Below, in pieces: positions 1 to 8,364 of a stretch of 64,000 bases of DNA; position 1 is the first letter of the stretch, and each line of letters begins with the position of its first letter. The translations under genes and the position numbers were made by a program. The notes under the pieces were generated by a model. That model was not told the DNA's origin. It worked only from the letters and a program-made list of their open reading frames with translations, and did not search any database. Origin of the DNA: Bradyrhizobium sp. CCGE-LA001. GTDB lineage: Bacteria; Pseudomonadota; Alphaproteobacteria; Rhizobiales; Xanthobacteraceae. The stretch covers positions 1,791,501 to 1,855,500 of the forward strand of contig NZ_CP013949.1 of assembly GCF_000296215.2 (NCBI RefSeq), given 5' to 3'.

Positions 1-985
1 TGACGCTCTGGTCCGGCGACACGACATAGACATAGCTGCCGTTCGGGCCCTGCTGGACGGCCGAGCCGGCCACCGTCAGCGCATCCTTCCGCACCTCCAG
101 CAGCAGGCGGGCGTTCACGAGCTGCCCTGGCCACAGCCGATGCTCATGGTTGGGAAATTCCGCCTTGAGCTGGACGGTGCCCGTCGTTCCCGCGATCTCG
201 TTGTTGACCAGCAGCAGCTTGCCTTCGTCCAGCTTCATCTTGTCGTCCTGGCTGTAGGCGATGACCTTCAGCGCTTCCTTGGCGGCGTGCTCCTGGATCG
301 CCGGCAGGTCCGTCTGCGGCAAGGTGAAGAGCAGCGAGATCGGCTCGATCTGGGTGACGACGACGAGGCCATTGGGATCGGTCGGATGAATCACGTTGCC
401 GACGTCGATCTGGCGGACGCCGGTGATGCCGGGGATAGCCGAGGTCAGGCGCGTATAGCTGAGCTGGACGTTGGCCTGGTCGATCTGCGCCTGGTCGGCC
501 TTCACGGCCGCCTTGAGCTGGGCCACTTGCGCCGTCTGGGTGTCGATCAATTGCGGCGTCGCATAGCCCTTGTCGCCGAGCTGATTGTAGCGGGAGAGAT
601 TGGCCTCGGCGTTCGCGAGTTGGGCCTGGTCCCTGTCGCGATTGGCGGTCAGCTGCTCGATTTGCGCTTCATAGGGTCGAGGGTCGATCTGGGCGAGCAG
701 GTCGCCGGCCTTGACGGCCTGTCCCTCGGTGAAGGCGATCTTGACGATCTGCCCCTGGATCTGGCTGCGCACCACGTCGGTGTTGTACGCGATCACCGTG
801 CCGATGCCGCGCAGATAGATCGGAACATCCTTGCCGGTGACGGTGGCGGCGACCACCGGCACGGCGGGGGGCACCGGCACGGGCACCGCTGCGACGACCG
901 GCTTGCGGTCCGCGAAGAACCACAAGCCCGCTCCGGCGCCGATGGCGGCGAGAGTGACGAGCGCGAAGGTGAGGGGGCGTTTCAC
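1..985 (-). CDS. RND efflux periplasmic adaptor (MdtA/AcrA-like), 3' end outside window
   Basis: Membrane-fusion (HlyD-type) subunit that would link an inner-membrane RND pump to an outer-membrane channel. The visible ~328 residues start with a membrane anchor (about 6-25), then a biotinyl-lipoyl-like half (GQIVKIAFTEGQAVKAGDLL), a coiled-coil hairpin rich in Gln/Ala (about 110-175), the second lipoyl half and the start of the beta-barrel. I chose GTG at 985 because GAGG lies 7 bases upstream and the signal anchor begins directly after it. It follows the small secreted gene at 1006-1563 by 20 bases, so the two are probably co-transcribed, and an RND pump gene is expected beyond base 1. Family assignment is firm; substrate cannot be told. 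Confidence 0.9.
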   Translation of the reverse strand, partial: MKRPLTFALVTLAAIGAGAGLWFFADRKPVVAAVPVPVPPAVPVVAATVTGKDVPIYLRGIGTVIAYNTDVVRSQIQGQIVKIAFTEGQAVKAGDLLAQIDPRPYEAQIEQLTANRDRDQAQLANAEANLSRYNQLGDKGYATPQLIDTQTAQVAQLKAAVKADQAQIDQANVQLSYTRLTSAIPGITGVRQIDVGNVIHPTDPNGLVVVTQIEPISLLFTLPQTDLPAIQEHAAKEALKVIAYSQDDKMKLDEGKLLLVNNEIAGTTGTVQLKAEFPNHEHRLWPGQLVNARLLLEVRKDALTVAGSAVQQGPNGSYVYVVSPDQSV

Positions 986-1005
986 GATGATGATCCTCGA
1001 TGATG

Positions 1006-1563
1006 TCAGGGAAGGCCCGCGCCGTTGATCGACGGCATGCCGTTGATCGAGGTCGTGCCGTCAGCAGGCGCGGGGCTGGGCACCGGAACGGAGGGACTGA
1101 TTCCGGCGCCGCCGAGCTCGGTGGCACCCAACGGAATTCCGACGCGTCCGACCGCCGTTGGCGAGGACAGCGGCGATGAAGCCGACGCGCTGCCGGCGCA
1201 GGCGCTGGACGAGTTGCCGGCAAGTCCACCCCCATCGAACAATGCGCCAGGCGAAGCGGAATTGGCCGAGGTCGGACAGTTCGTCATGTCCTGCGCGGGA
1301 TTGAGCGGCGAGATGCCCGGCGTTGCAACCTCGGTCGATCCCAGCGGAATGCCCACGGGCCGGGTGGATTGCGGGTTGAGCGGCGACGTCGCGAGCATGC
1401 CGGAAGAGGGTTGCGCTCCGGGCACCATCGTCTGAGCCATGGCCGCAGCCGAGGCCAGCCAGAGAATGCCGGCTGCAACCGTCATGGCTGCATGCATCGA
1501 AGCGCGCCGGTGTGATCCCGATCTCGTCGCGACGATGTGGTTCGGTGAATGCTGATCCTGCAT
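1006..1563 (-). CDS. Hypothetical secreted protein with internal GIPLG repeats
   Basis: 185 residues; not recognised as a named family. A basic N-terminus is followed by a hydrophobic segment ending in an AMAQ signal-peptidase-like site near residue 44, so the mature protein should be periplasmic or secreted. The mature part is low in charge and rich in Ser, Pro, Gly and Ala. A motif of about 20 residues occurs twice: VGIPLGSTEV followed by GISPLNP, and VGIPLGATEL followed by GISPSVP. Two cysteines lie between the copies (NCPTS and SACAG). The gene sits 20 bases upstream of the RND adaptor in the same direction. Start at 1563 has a GGAG about 13 bases upstream; the Met at 1497 is an alternative. 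Role unknown. Confidence 0.7.
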   Translation of the reverse strand: MQDQHSPNHIVATRSGSHRRASMHAAMTVAAGILWLASAAAMAQTMVPGAQPSSGMLATSPLNPQSTRPVGIPLGSTEVATPGISPLNPAQDMTNCPTSANSASPGALFDGGGLAGNSSSACAGSASASSPLSSPTAVGRVGIPLGATELGGAGISPSVPVPSPAPADGTTSINGMPSINGAGLP

Positions 1564-1761
1564 GGACGATCGCTCCGAGCTGAATGCCGTAGAACCTTAG
1601 AAAGGTGCGCGAGCGCGGGTATTTCCAGAACGCACGTCCCACTCCCGGGCTGCACGAAGACAGCGAGTCTTTACGCCCGGGCGGCTGCGCCCTCCGTCGC
1701 ACGAATAAGCGGCCGCGCTGCATTGGCAGCAGCGCGGCGTCGGTTCTGATTTTTGCTTTCG

Positions 1762-2103
1762 CTATCTCAGAATAGCCCGCGCTTGGGCCAGTTGCCGGCG
1801 GCACGCGCGCATGTCGCCGATGTGATCCGCGGCGCGCGCTCGTTCAAGCGAATCCAACGCGGCCGTGAAGTCGACGCCAGCGTTGCCTTCGGTCTGAGCA
1901 AGGGAGCGGGGCGTCGGTTGATGGCTGCGCAGCGCGCTGAGGCTCTCCGGCTTCCAGCCTTGCGCGCCGGCATTATTTTCGATGGCGCGATCCAGCTGCA
2001 ACTGGGTGCGAGCGATCTCGTCCGCGCAGGTGCCTGCACGGACCGGCGATGCAGCGCCCAGCAGAATGAGAAGTGCGATAGGTAATTTTGCGGTCGATGT
2101 CAT
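1762..2103 (-). CDS. Small exported hypothetical protein
   Basis: 113 residues with a clear signal peptide (LPIALLILLGAASPVRAG, cleavage near residue 23), so it is probably periplasmic. The mature part is helical and charged, with two cysteines, one just after the signal sequence (GTCADEIARTQLQLDRAI) and one near the end (MRACRRQLAQARAIL). That pattern resembles small rhizobial periplasmic proteins of unknown role. The frame stays open far upstream, antisense to mdcA, but the signal peptide fixes the start at the ATG at 2103. It is separated by 198 bases from the gene downstream and runs divergently from the hydrolase at 2287. No function is offered. Confidence 0.65.
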   Translation of the reverse strand: MTSTAKLPIALLILLGAASPVRAGTCADEIARTQLQLDRAIENNAGAQGWKPESLSALRSHQPTPRSLAQTEGNAGVDFTAALDSLERARAADHIGDMRACRRQLAQARAILR

Positions 2104-2286
2104 CGGTTCGATCCTGTGCATGCGGGATGCGCGCATAGCTAGGTCGCGGTCTCGGAAATCGCGAGGGGCCATCGCCGCAATGATCCCGTCCGGACGTGCG
2201 AAGTGGCAAGGATAGTTGTTTGGGGAAATACGTGGGGACCGGTCTCGACCTAGTGTCGCATCATTCCAACACGGAGTGATCCCGAC

Positions 2287-3072
2287 ATGAAACCTCATAG
2301 CGCCTGCCTTGCCTTCGCCGCCGCCCTTTCGCTGTTCGCGACCGTCGACACGGCGCGCGCGGAGCCCCTGAAGAACATCGTCCTGGTGCACGGTGCCTGG
2401 GTGGACGCGTCCGGCTGGAAGCCCGTCTACGAGATCCTGACCAAGGAAGGTTTCCACGTCACCATGGTCCAGGAGCCGGAAACGTCGTTCGCCGATGACG
2501 TCACGGCGGCGAAACGGATCCTCGATCTCCAGAACGGCCCGACGCTTCTCGTCGGCCACAGCTACGGCGGGTCGATCATTACCGAAGCAGGCGTTCATCC
2601 GAGCGTCGTCGGGCTCGTCTACGTCGCCGCGCACGCCCCCGACGTCGGCGAGGACGAATCGGCGCTGGGCAAGAAGACGCCGAGCGTGCTTGGAAAGACC
2701 GAAGGCGTCATCAAGGTCACGCCCGACAAGTTCACCTATCTTGATCCCGTGCAATTCCCAAAGCTGTTCGCGCCCGATCTGCCGCGTGAGCGCGCCGAGT
2801 TCGTCGCACGCTCCCAGGTTCCGGCTGCGGCACAGGTGTTCAGCACGCCGCTCACGGCGGCGGCGTGGAAGACCAAGCCGAGCTGGGGCATCGTTGCCGG
2901 CAGCGACCAGATCATCAATCCCGACCTGGAGCGCTGGTATTACGAGCGTGCCAAGAGCCACACCACGGTGATCCCCGGCGCGAGCCATTCGGTTTACGAA
3001 TCGCATCCTAAGGAAGTGGCGGCTGTCATCACGCGCGCGGCACGCAGCCTTGGTCAGCAGGCCGCGCGCTGA
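2287..3072 (+). CDS. Secreted alpha/beta-fold hydrolase
   Basis: 261 residues. Residues 1-25 form a signal peptide (ending DTARAE), so the enzyme acts in the periplasm or outside. The hydrolase core has the oxyanion-loop motif LVHGAWVDASGW (33-44), the nucleophile elbow GHSYGG with Ser92, and a catalytic-type His234 in GASHSVYESH. The pattern is that of small EstC/salicylate-esterase-like hydrolases (hydroxynitrile-lyase/MES type), which cleave small esters. It ends 144 bases before mdcA on the same strand, with a GC-rich hairpin (3118-3141) between them, so I treat it as a separate unit. Family confident, substrate unknown. Confidence 0.88.
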   Translation: MKPHSACLAFAAALSLFATVDTARAEPLKNIVLVHGAWVDASGWKPVYEILTKEGFHVTMVQEPETSFADDVTAAKRILDLQNGPTLLVGHSYGGSIITEAGVHPSVVGLVYVAAHAPDVGEDESALGKKTPSVLGKTEGVIKVTPDKFTYLDPVQFPKLFAPDLPRERAEFVARSQVPAAAQVFSTPLTAAAWKTKPSWGIVAGSDQIINPDLERWYYERAKSHTTVIPGASHSVYESHPKEVAAVITRAARSLGQQAAR

Positions 3073-3117
3073 CCACGTATTTGCCGGTCCTGACGCACGG
3101 CCGGCGAAGGGAAGGAC

Positions 3118-3141
3118 GGCGGGAGAGACAGCACTCCCGCC
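3118..3141 (+). terminator. GC-rich hairpin between hydrolase and mdcA
   Basis: GGCGGGAG and CTCCCGCC form an 8-bp stem with an 8-base loop, 45 bases after the hydrolase stop codon and 75 bases before mdcA. There is no T-tract on either side, so it may be a weak terminator, an attenuating hairpin in the mdc leader, or neither. Confidence 0.35.
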
Positions 3142-3216
3142 GGCCTGACTGCCCCATCCGAGATATTCCATGAACCTGGTCGAGACGACCGACGCCAGTC
3201 GCGAGGAGCGAAGGCC

Positions 3217-4863
3217 ATGACGAGCTGGCAGAACAACCGCGTGGCGCGTGATGCCCGCATCGCCGCAGGCGCCGTGCTGGCTCGCGGCAAAGTCGTGGAA
3301 GCCCGAGACGCCACGCACTTGCTCGAGGCTGTGCTCCGGCCAGGTGACCGGGTCTGCCTTGAAGGTGACAACCAGAAGCAGGCCGATCTGCTCAGCCGCG
3401 CGCTGCTTGCCGTCGATCTCTCCAAGGTCAGCGATCTGCACATGGTGCAGTCGGGCGTCGTTCTCCCTGAGCATCTGGACCTGTTCGACCGAGGTGTCGC
3501 GAAGAAGCTCGACTATGCCTATTCCGGACCGCAATCGGCGCGCATCGCGCGCATGCTGTTCGGCGGCAAGATCGAGCTGGGCGCGGTCCACACCTACCTC
3601 GAACTGTTCGCACGTTACTTCATCGACCTCACGCCCCAGGTCGCGCTGGTAGCCGCCGTCAGCGCCGATCGCGACGGCAACCTCTACACCGGTCCGAACA
3701 CCGAGGACACGCCGACCGTCGTAGAGGCGACGGCGTTCAAGGACGGTGTCGTGATCGCCCAAGTCAACGAGATCGTCGACCAGGTTCCGCGGGTCGATAT
3801 CCCTGGAGACCGCGTCCACTTCATCGTCAAATCCGACAAGCCGTTCTTCGTCGAACCGCTGTTTACGCGCGATCCCGCGGCGATCACCGAAGGCCAGATC
3901 CTCACCGCGATGCTCGCGATCAAGGGCGTCTATGCACCCTATGGCGTGCAGCGGCTCAATCACGGCATCGGCTTCAGCACGGCGGCGATCGAGCTTCTGT
4001 TGCCGACCTTCGGCGAGCGGCTTGGGCTGAAGGGCAGGATCGCGACGCATTTCGCACTGAATCCGCATCCCGCGCTGATCCCTGCGATCGAGTCTGGGTG
4101 GGTCCGGCAGATCCACTCCTTCGGCTCGGAGGTCGGCATGGACGACTACATCCGCGCCCGATCCGACGTCTATTTCACCGGCCCCGACGGTTCGCTGCGC
4201 TCCAACCGCGCCTTCTGCCAGACCGCCGGGCTCTATGCCTGCGACATGTTCATCGGTTCGACGCTGCAGATCGATCTTCAAGGAAACTCGTCGACCGTCA
4301 CCGCCTCGCGCATCGCCGGGTTCGGCGGCGCGCCGAACATGGGGGCGGATGCCCGCGGTCGGCGCCATCCGAGCGAACCCTGGCTGAAGGCCGGGGCGGA
4401 GGCCGATCCCGACGGCTCGGCCCTCATGCGCCGCGGCCGCAAGCTGGTGGTGCAGATCGGTGAGACCTTTGGCGACAAGAACGTGCCGCTGTTCGTCGAG
4501 AAGCTCGATGCGATTGAGCTCGCCGAGAAGCTGAAGCTCGATCTCGCGCCAGTCATGATCTATGGCGACGACGTCACGCACGTCGTCACCGAGGAGGGCG
4601 TGGCCAATCTGTTGCTCTGCCGCACCGCCCTGGAGCGCGAGCAGGCGATCCGCGGCGTCGCCGGCTACACCGACGTCGGCCGAAGGCGGGATCATGCCAT
4701 GGTCGCGCGCCTGCGTGAGTGCGGCGTGATCTGCCGCCCCGAGGATCTCGGCATCAATCCGCTCGACGCCAACCGCAGCCTGCTGGCGGCGCGGTCGATC
4801 AAAGATCTCGTGCGCTGGTCGGGCGGGCTCTATGCGCCGCCCTCGAAATTCAGGAACTGGTGA
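3217..4863 (+). CDS. mdcA: Malonate decarboxylase alpha subunit (acetyl-ACP:malonate ACP transferase)
   Basis: 548 residues, the usual MdcA size. MdcA exchanges the acetyl group on the acyl carrier subunit for malonate, giving malonyl-S-ACP. The protein shows the two-domain CoA-transferase-like fold (SADRDGNLYTGPNTEDTP around 150; FVEPLFTRDPAAITEGQIL around 210) and the family-typical glycine loop GFGGAPNMGADARGRRHP near residue 370. The ATG at 3217 follows a good ribosome site (GAGGAGCGAAGG). It is the first gene of an eight-gene mdc operon; mdcC starts 9 bases after its stop. The long minus-strand open frame opposite it is a GC-rich shadow. Confidence 0.97.
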   Translation: MTSWQNNRVARDARIAAGAVLARGKVVEARDATHLLEAVLRPGDRVCLEGDNQKQADLLSRALLAVDLSKVSDLHMVQSGVVLPEHLDLFDRGVAKKLDYAYSGPQSARIARMLFGGKIELGAVHTYLELFARYFIDLTPQVALVAAVSADRDGNLYTGPNTEDTPTVVEATAFKDGVVIAQVNEIVDQVPRVDIPGDRVHFIVKSDKPFFVEPLFTRDPAAITEGQILTAMLAIKGVYAPYGVQRLNHGIGFSTAAIELLLPTFGERLGLKGRIATHFALNPHPALIPAIESGWVRQIHSFGSEVGMDDYIRARSDVYFTGPDGSLRSNRAFCQTAGLYACDMFIGSTLQIDLQGNSSTVTASRIAGFGGAPNMGADARGRRHPSEPWLKAGAEADPDGSALMRRGRKLVVQIGETFGDKNVPLFVEKLDAIELAEKLKLDLAPVMIYGDDVTHVVTEEGVANLLLCRTALEREQAIRGVAGYTDVGRRRDHAMVARLRECGVICRPEDLGINPLDANRSLLAARSIKDLVRWSGGLYAPPSKFRNW

Positions 4864-4872
4864 GGACGGATC

Positions 4873-5190
4873 ATGGAAGATCTCAGCTTTCAACATCAGG
4901 TTAGCGCACGCGCGGACGGCACCAGGCGGAGCGCGCTCGTCGGCGTGGTCGCCTCGGGCAATCTGGAAGTGTTGGTGGAGCGCGTGCTGCCGGATGCGCA
5001 ATGCGCCGTCGTCATCAGGACGGCGGCGGTGGGCTTCAGTGAGGTCTGGACCGCCGTGGTCGACGACTTCGTCGAGCGCTTTTCGCCGGGCGGACTGAAG
5101 TTCTCCATCAATGATGGCGGCGCGCGTCCCGATACGGTCTCGCTTCGGCTGGCACAGGCGGTGCGCCTGATCGCGGAGAACGGCCAATGA
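4873..5190 (+). CDS. mdcC: Malonate decarboxylase acyl carrier protein (delta subunit)
   Basis: 105 residues. This subunit carries the 2'-(5''-phosphoribosyl)-3'-dephospho-CoA group on which malonate is activated and decarboxylated. In characterised enzymes the group is attached to a serine near residue 25; here Ser28 in VASGNLEVLVERVLP is the matching residue. The ORF starts with ATG at 4873 after an AGGA ribosome site and its stop overlaps the mdcD start (ATGA at 5187). The protein is not a canonical DSL-type ACP, as expected for MdcC. Confidence 0.95.
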   Translation: MEDLSFQHQVSARADGTRRSALVGVVASGNLEVLVERVLPDAQCAVVIRTAAVGFSEVWTAVVDDFVERFSPGGLKFSINDGGARPDTVSLRLAQAVRLIAENGQ

Positions 5191-6122
5191 CTGCCACAAA
5201 AGACTTCGCGCCGCCCGAACGGGCCCGCAGCACCAGCTTCAACGAGGCGTCGGCGCGCACGCGGCTGGAGCTGCTGCTCGATACCGGCAGCTTCGTCGAG
5301 TTCATCGGGCCGGAGCAGCGCGAGATCAGTCCGCATCTGAAGATATTCGATCTGCCCGAGCAGTTCGACGACGGCATCGTGGTCGGCCACGGCCGCCTCG
5401 ACGGCGAGCCGGTGTTCGTGGCGGCGCAGGAGGGACGCTTCATGGGCGGTGCCTTCGGCGAGGTGCACGGCGCCAAGCTCACCGGGCTGCTGCGTGGCGC
5501 GCGCGAGATCGGCACGATCCCGGTTCTCATCCTGTTCGACACCGGCGGCGTCAGGTTGCAAGAAGCCAATGCGGGCGAGCTGGCCATCGCCGAGATCATG
5601 CGTGCGGTGATGGAGGCGCGAAGTGCCGGCGTGAAGATCATCGGCCTGATCGGCGGGCGCTCCGGCTGCTATGGCGGCGGCGGCCTGATCGCCGGCTGCT
5701 GCTCCGCGCTCGCGGTGTCGGAGCCGGGTCGCATCGCGGTCTCGGGCCCCGAGGTGATTGAGACCAATCGCGGCGTCGAGGAGTTCGACTCGCGGGACAG
5801 GGCGCTGGTCTGGCGCACCATGGGCGGCAAGCATCGGCGGCTGCTCGGTGCGGCCGACGTCTTTGCCGACGACACGGTGCAGGATTTTCGCGAGGCCGCG
5901 CTCGACCTGATCGGTTCGATCGGCGCCTTCGATCTCGATCGGCTGAAGGCGGAGCAGGTACGCCTGGCGGACCGGTTGCTCCGCTTCGGCGCTTGCGGGG
6001 ACGCCATCGACATCTGGACCGCCGAAGGCATCGCGCATGCGGAAACGGTGCCGGAGTTGCCGGCCGACCAGTTCATCGCGCTCGCCAACAGGATCGAGAG
6101 GACAAGCCGTGACGCTCGATGA
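5187..6122 (+). CDS. mdcD: Malonate decarboxylase beta subunit (malonyl-ACP decarboxylase)
   Basis: 311 residues. Together with MdcE it decarboxylates malonyl-ACP to acetyl-ACP, regenerating the acetyl enzyme without biotin. The sequence has the carboxyltransferase/crotonase-like fold: GRFMGGAFGEVHGAKLTGLL (about 83-102), IPVLILFDTGGVRLQEA (about 112-128) and a glycine-rich GRSGCYGGGGLIAG loop that forms an oxyanion hole in this family. It overlaps mdcC by 4 bases and mdcE by 14 bases, so translational coupling is likely. Confidence 0.96.
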   Translation: MTATKDFAPPERARSTSFNEASARTRLELLLDTGSFVEFIGPEQREISPHLKIFDLPEQFDDGIVVGHGRLDGEPVFVAAQEGRFMGGAFGEVHGAKLTGLLRGAREIGTIPVLILFDTGGVRLQEANAGELAIAEIMRAVMEARSAGVKIIGLIGGRSGCYGGGGLIAGCCSALAVSEPGRIAVSGPEVIETNRGVEEFDSRDRALVWRTMGGKHRRLLGAADVFADDTVQDFREAALDLIGSIGAFDLDRLKAEQVRLADRLLRFGACGDAIDIWTAEGIAHAETVPELPADQFIALANRIERTSRDAR

Positions 6123-6831
6123 CATTCTCACTTCGCTGTTTCCCGACGGCCATCAGATCAGGAACGATGGCGGCGTCATCGCCGGCTCGGCGACGCTGCG
6201 ATCCGGTGGCAGGATGCTCGTCATCGGCGTCGCGGATCGGACCGCGCTCGGCGTCGATGAGGCGATCAGGCTGTCCGGACATGTCCTGGAGTCGATCGGC
6301 CGGGACACGGGACCGGTCCTGGTGCTGGTCGACAGCGACAGTCAGCGCATGAGCAAGCGTGACGAGTTGCTCGGTCTCAACGAATTCCTGGCGCATCTGG
6401 CGAAGGTGCTGATCCATGCCGACATGCAGGGACGTCCGACCATCGGGCTTCTCTATGGCCACTCGGCGGCAGGGGCCCTGCTTGCGACGGGCCTTGCGAC
6501 CCGCGTGCTGGTCGGACTGCCCGGCGCCAGCCCCGCGGTGATGGACCTGCCATCGATGGCGAAGGTGACCAAGCTGTCGATGGAGGCGCTTGAAGAGAAG
6601 GCGAAATCGACGCCGGTTTTCGCCCCTGGCCTGTCCAATCTCGAACAGATGGGCGCCGTTCACATGATCTGGACCGATGCCGCTCCACTCGTCGATCAGT
6701 TGGATGCGCTGCTCGCCGATATGCCGGCGGTGCGCGATCGGAGGGACGTGCTCGGCAAGGAACGCGGTGGCCGGCCGAAAGCCGCCGATATAGCGGAGCG
6801 CGTTCGTGATCTCGCCTTGCAAATCCGCTGA
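6109..6831 (+). CDS. mdcE: Malonate decarboxylase gamma subunit
   Basis: 240 residues from the GTG at 6109. This is the partner of MdcD in the beta/gamma decarboxylase and resembles the C-terminal half of a biotin-dependent carboxyltransferase. TLDDILTSLFPDGHQI directly after the GTG matches the usual family start. The longer frame opening at the ATG at 6037 adds 24 arginine-rich residues translated from inside mdcD and is unlikely. Near the middle, GLLYGHSAAGALLATGLATR carries the glycine loop typical of the gamma subunit. It overlaps mdcD by 14 bases and mdcG by 26 bases. Confidence 0.94.
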   Translation: MTLDDILTSLFPDGHQIRNDGGVIAGSATLRSGGRMLVIGVADRTALGVDEAIRLSGHVLESIGRDTGPVLVLVDSDSQRMSKRDELLGLNEFLAHLAKVLIHADMQGRPTIGLLYGHSAAGALLATGLATRVLVGLPGASPAVMDLPSMAKVTKLSMEALEEKAKSTPVFAPGLSNLEQMGAVHMIWTDAAPLVDQLDALLADMPAVRDRRDVLGKERGGRPKAADIAERVRDLALQIR

Positions 6832-7486
6832 GCGCCCGGCCCGTCGTCATGACCTCGTCTTCGTCAGTCCGCGAGGCTGGCGCGCGATGCTCGACCCGCA
6901 TGGCGATCTCGCGTGCGATCCCCTCGTCCTTCACTGGGTAGAACTCGGCTGGCCGACAATCAGGCGGCGTGCGCTGCCATCCGAGGCAACCGGTCTTGCG
7001 CTGGGCTTGCCGCTGCCGCCATCCGCCGGTAAGAAGCGGCTCTCCCTTCTCGCCGGGCTCGATGACATCATCGCGGTTGCGAGGCCTCCGTCGCTGAGGG
7101 AAGCGCGTTTGTCCGCGCCGCCGTGCTGGCGGCCCACACTCGATCGGCTCGAGGAGCTCACGCTCCGCCATTCGGCGCCCGCACGCGTGTTTGGCAGCCT
7201 CGCATGGCAGTCGCTGACCGGACTGGACTACGTCACCACGGGCTCGGATCTCGACCTCCTGTTCGAGACGCGACCCGAAATTGACCTGGATCGTCTCGTC
7301 GCCGATCTGGCTGAGGTCGAGATCGAAGCTCCGATGCGGCTCGATGGCGAGCTGATGCGCGCCGATGGCGCGGCGGTGAATTGGCGGGAATTCAGTGCAG
7401 GTGCAAGCGAGCTTCTGGTCAAGAGCATCGACGGCGTATCCCTTCTGGACAGGGCCCAGTTCATCTCGGGAGCGACGAGACCATGA
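6806..7486 (+). CDS. mdcG: Malonate decarboxylase holo-ACP synthase (phosphoribosyl-dephospho-CoA transferase)
   Basis: 226 residues. MdcG transfers the phosphoribosyl-dephospho-CoA precursor made by MdcB onto the MdcC serine. It belongs to the nucleotidyltransferase superfamily: VFGSLAWQSLTGLDYVT (about 130) is followed by the acidic pair in GSDLDLLFET, the expected metal site. The start is taken as GTG at 6806, overlapping mdcE by 26 bases; an internal start nearer the conserved HDLVFVSP stretch is possible. The stop TGA overlaps the mdcB ATG. Confidence 0.92.
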   Translation: MISPCKSAERPARRHDLVFVSPRGWRAMLDPHGDLACDPLVLHWVELGWPTIRRRALPSEATGLALGLPLPPSAGKKRLSLLAGLDDIIAVARPPSLREARLSAPPCWRPTLDRLEELTLRHSAPARVFGSLAWQSLTGLDYVTTGSDLDLLFETRPEIDLDRLVADLAEVEIEAPMRLDGELMRADGAAVNWREFSAGASELLVKSIDGVSLLDRAQFISGATRP

Positions 7487-8364
7487 TTGCTGCAGCCTTG
7501 CGAGGTGCCGAACCGCTCGCTCCACGCCGGGCGCGAATTGCGACCGATGTCTCCGCCATCGGCGATCTCGCTGCCGATTGTCTCGTCAAGGAGCTGGAAA
7601 CCTGGCCGAAGCCGGGGCTGGTGAGCCACGTCGACAACGGCAGTCACGATGACATGGATGCTGGCACGTTTCGTCGCAGCGCCGAGGCGATCAAGCCCTA
7701 TCTTCAATCGCTTGCCGATGCGGGCGCGCGCAATTGCGGCATGGGACGGCTGCGGATCATCGGCCTCGACGCTGAGCGCGCGATGTTTGCAGCGACGTCC
7801 GGCGTCAACACGCATCGCGGCGCGATCTTCGGGCTTGGCCTGTTGTGTGCGGCGGCCGGTGCGCGGGCTGGCGGGCTGGTCGATCCGGCGCTCCGGCTCG
7901 GCGATGTCGTGGCTCGCCGCTGGGGCGTCGACATCCTCGATGGTCCGATGCTGCTGCACAGCCACGGCAACGCTGCGCGCCGTCGTTTTCATGCAGGTGG
8001 TGCCAGTCGCGAAGCGGCGAACGGATTTCCCAGTATCTACCGGATCGGCTTGCCCGCCTTGCGGCAGGCGATATCCGCTGCCCCCGAAGATAGAGAAGCA
8101 GCTCGGGTTGAGGCGTGTTTTGCCCTGATTGCGTCCGTGGAAGACACCAACCTGTTGCATCGGGGCGGGCTCGACGGGCTTCACTTTGCGCATCGCGCGG
8201 CGCGCCAGTTCATCGATGCCGGCGGCATACGTGCCGCGGGATGGCGTGAACGCGCACGATCGATCCATGACAGTTTCGTCGCCCGCCGCCTCAGCCCCGG
8301 TGGATCGGCAGACCTGCTCGCCATGTCGCTCTTCGTCGACGCTCACGACGCACCGGGGGCATGA
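7483..8364 (+). CDS. mdcB: Triphosphoribosyl-dephospho-CoA synthase
   Basis: 293 residues. MdcB joins ATP and dephospho-CoA to give 2'-(5''-triphosphoribosyl)-3'-dephospho-CoA, the precursor of the malonate decarboxylase prosthetic group (CitG family). Family signatures include LVKELETWPKPGLVSHVDNG followed by HDDMD near the N-terminus, TSGVNTHRGAIFGLGLL, and SVEDTNLLHRGG near the C-terminus. The ATG at 7483 overlaps the mdcG stop (ATGA); the frame remains open 102 bases further upstream, but that stretch lies inside mdcG. The stop overlaps the next start by ATGA. Confidence 0.95.
   Translation: MIAAALRGAEPLAPRRARIATDVSAIGDLAADCLVKELETWPKPGLVSHVDNGSHDDMDAGTFRRSAEAIKPYLQSLADAGARNCGMGRLRIIGLDAERAMFAATSGVNTHRGAIFGLGLLCAAAGARAGGLVDPALRLGDVVARRWGVDILDGPMLLHSHGNAARRRFHAGGASREAANGFPSIYRIGLPALRQAISAAPEDREAARVEACFALIASVEDTNLLHRGGLDGLHFAHRAARQFIDAGGIRAAGWRERARSIHDSFVARRLSPGGSADLLAMSLFVDAHDAPGA

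Noticed and set aside
1762..5199. Minus-strand open frame of 1145 codons covering mdcA and the hydrolase gene
   Set aside because: It lies antisense to mdcA and a secreted hydrolase with clear families; the long opening is a GC-rich codon shadow. Only its last 113 codons, after a signal peptide, are called.
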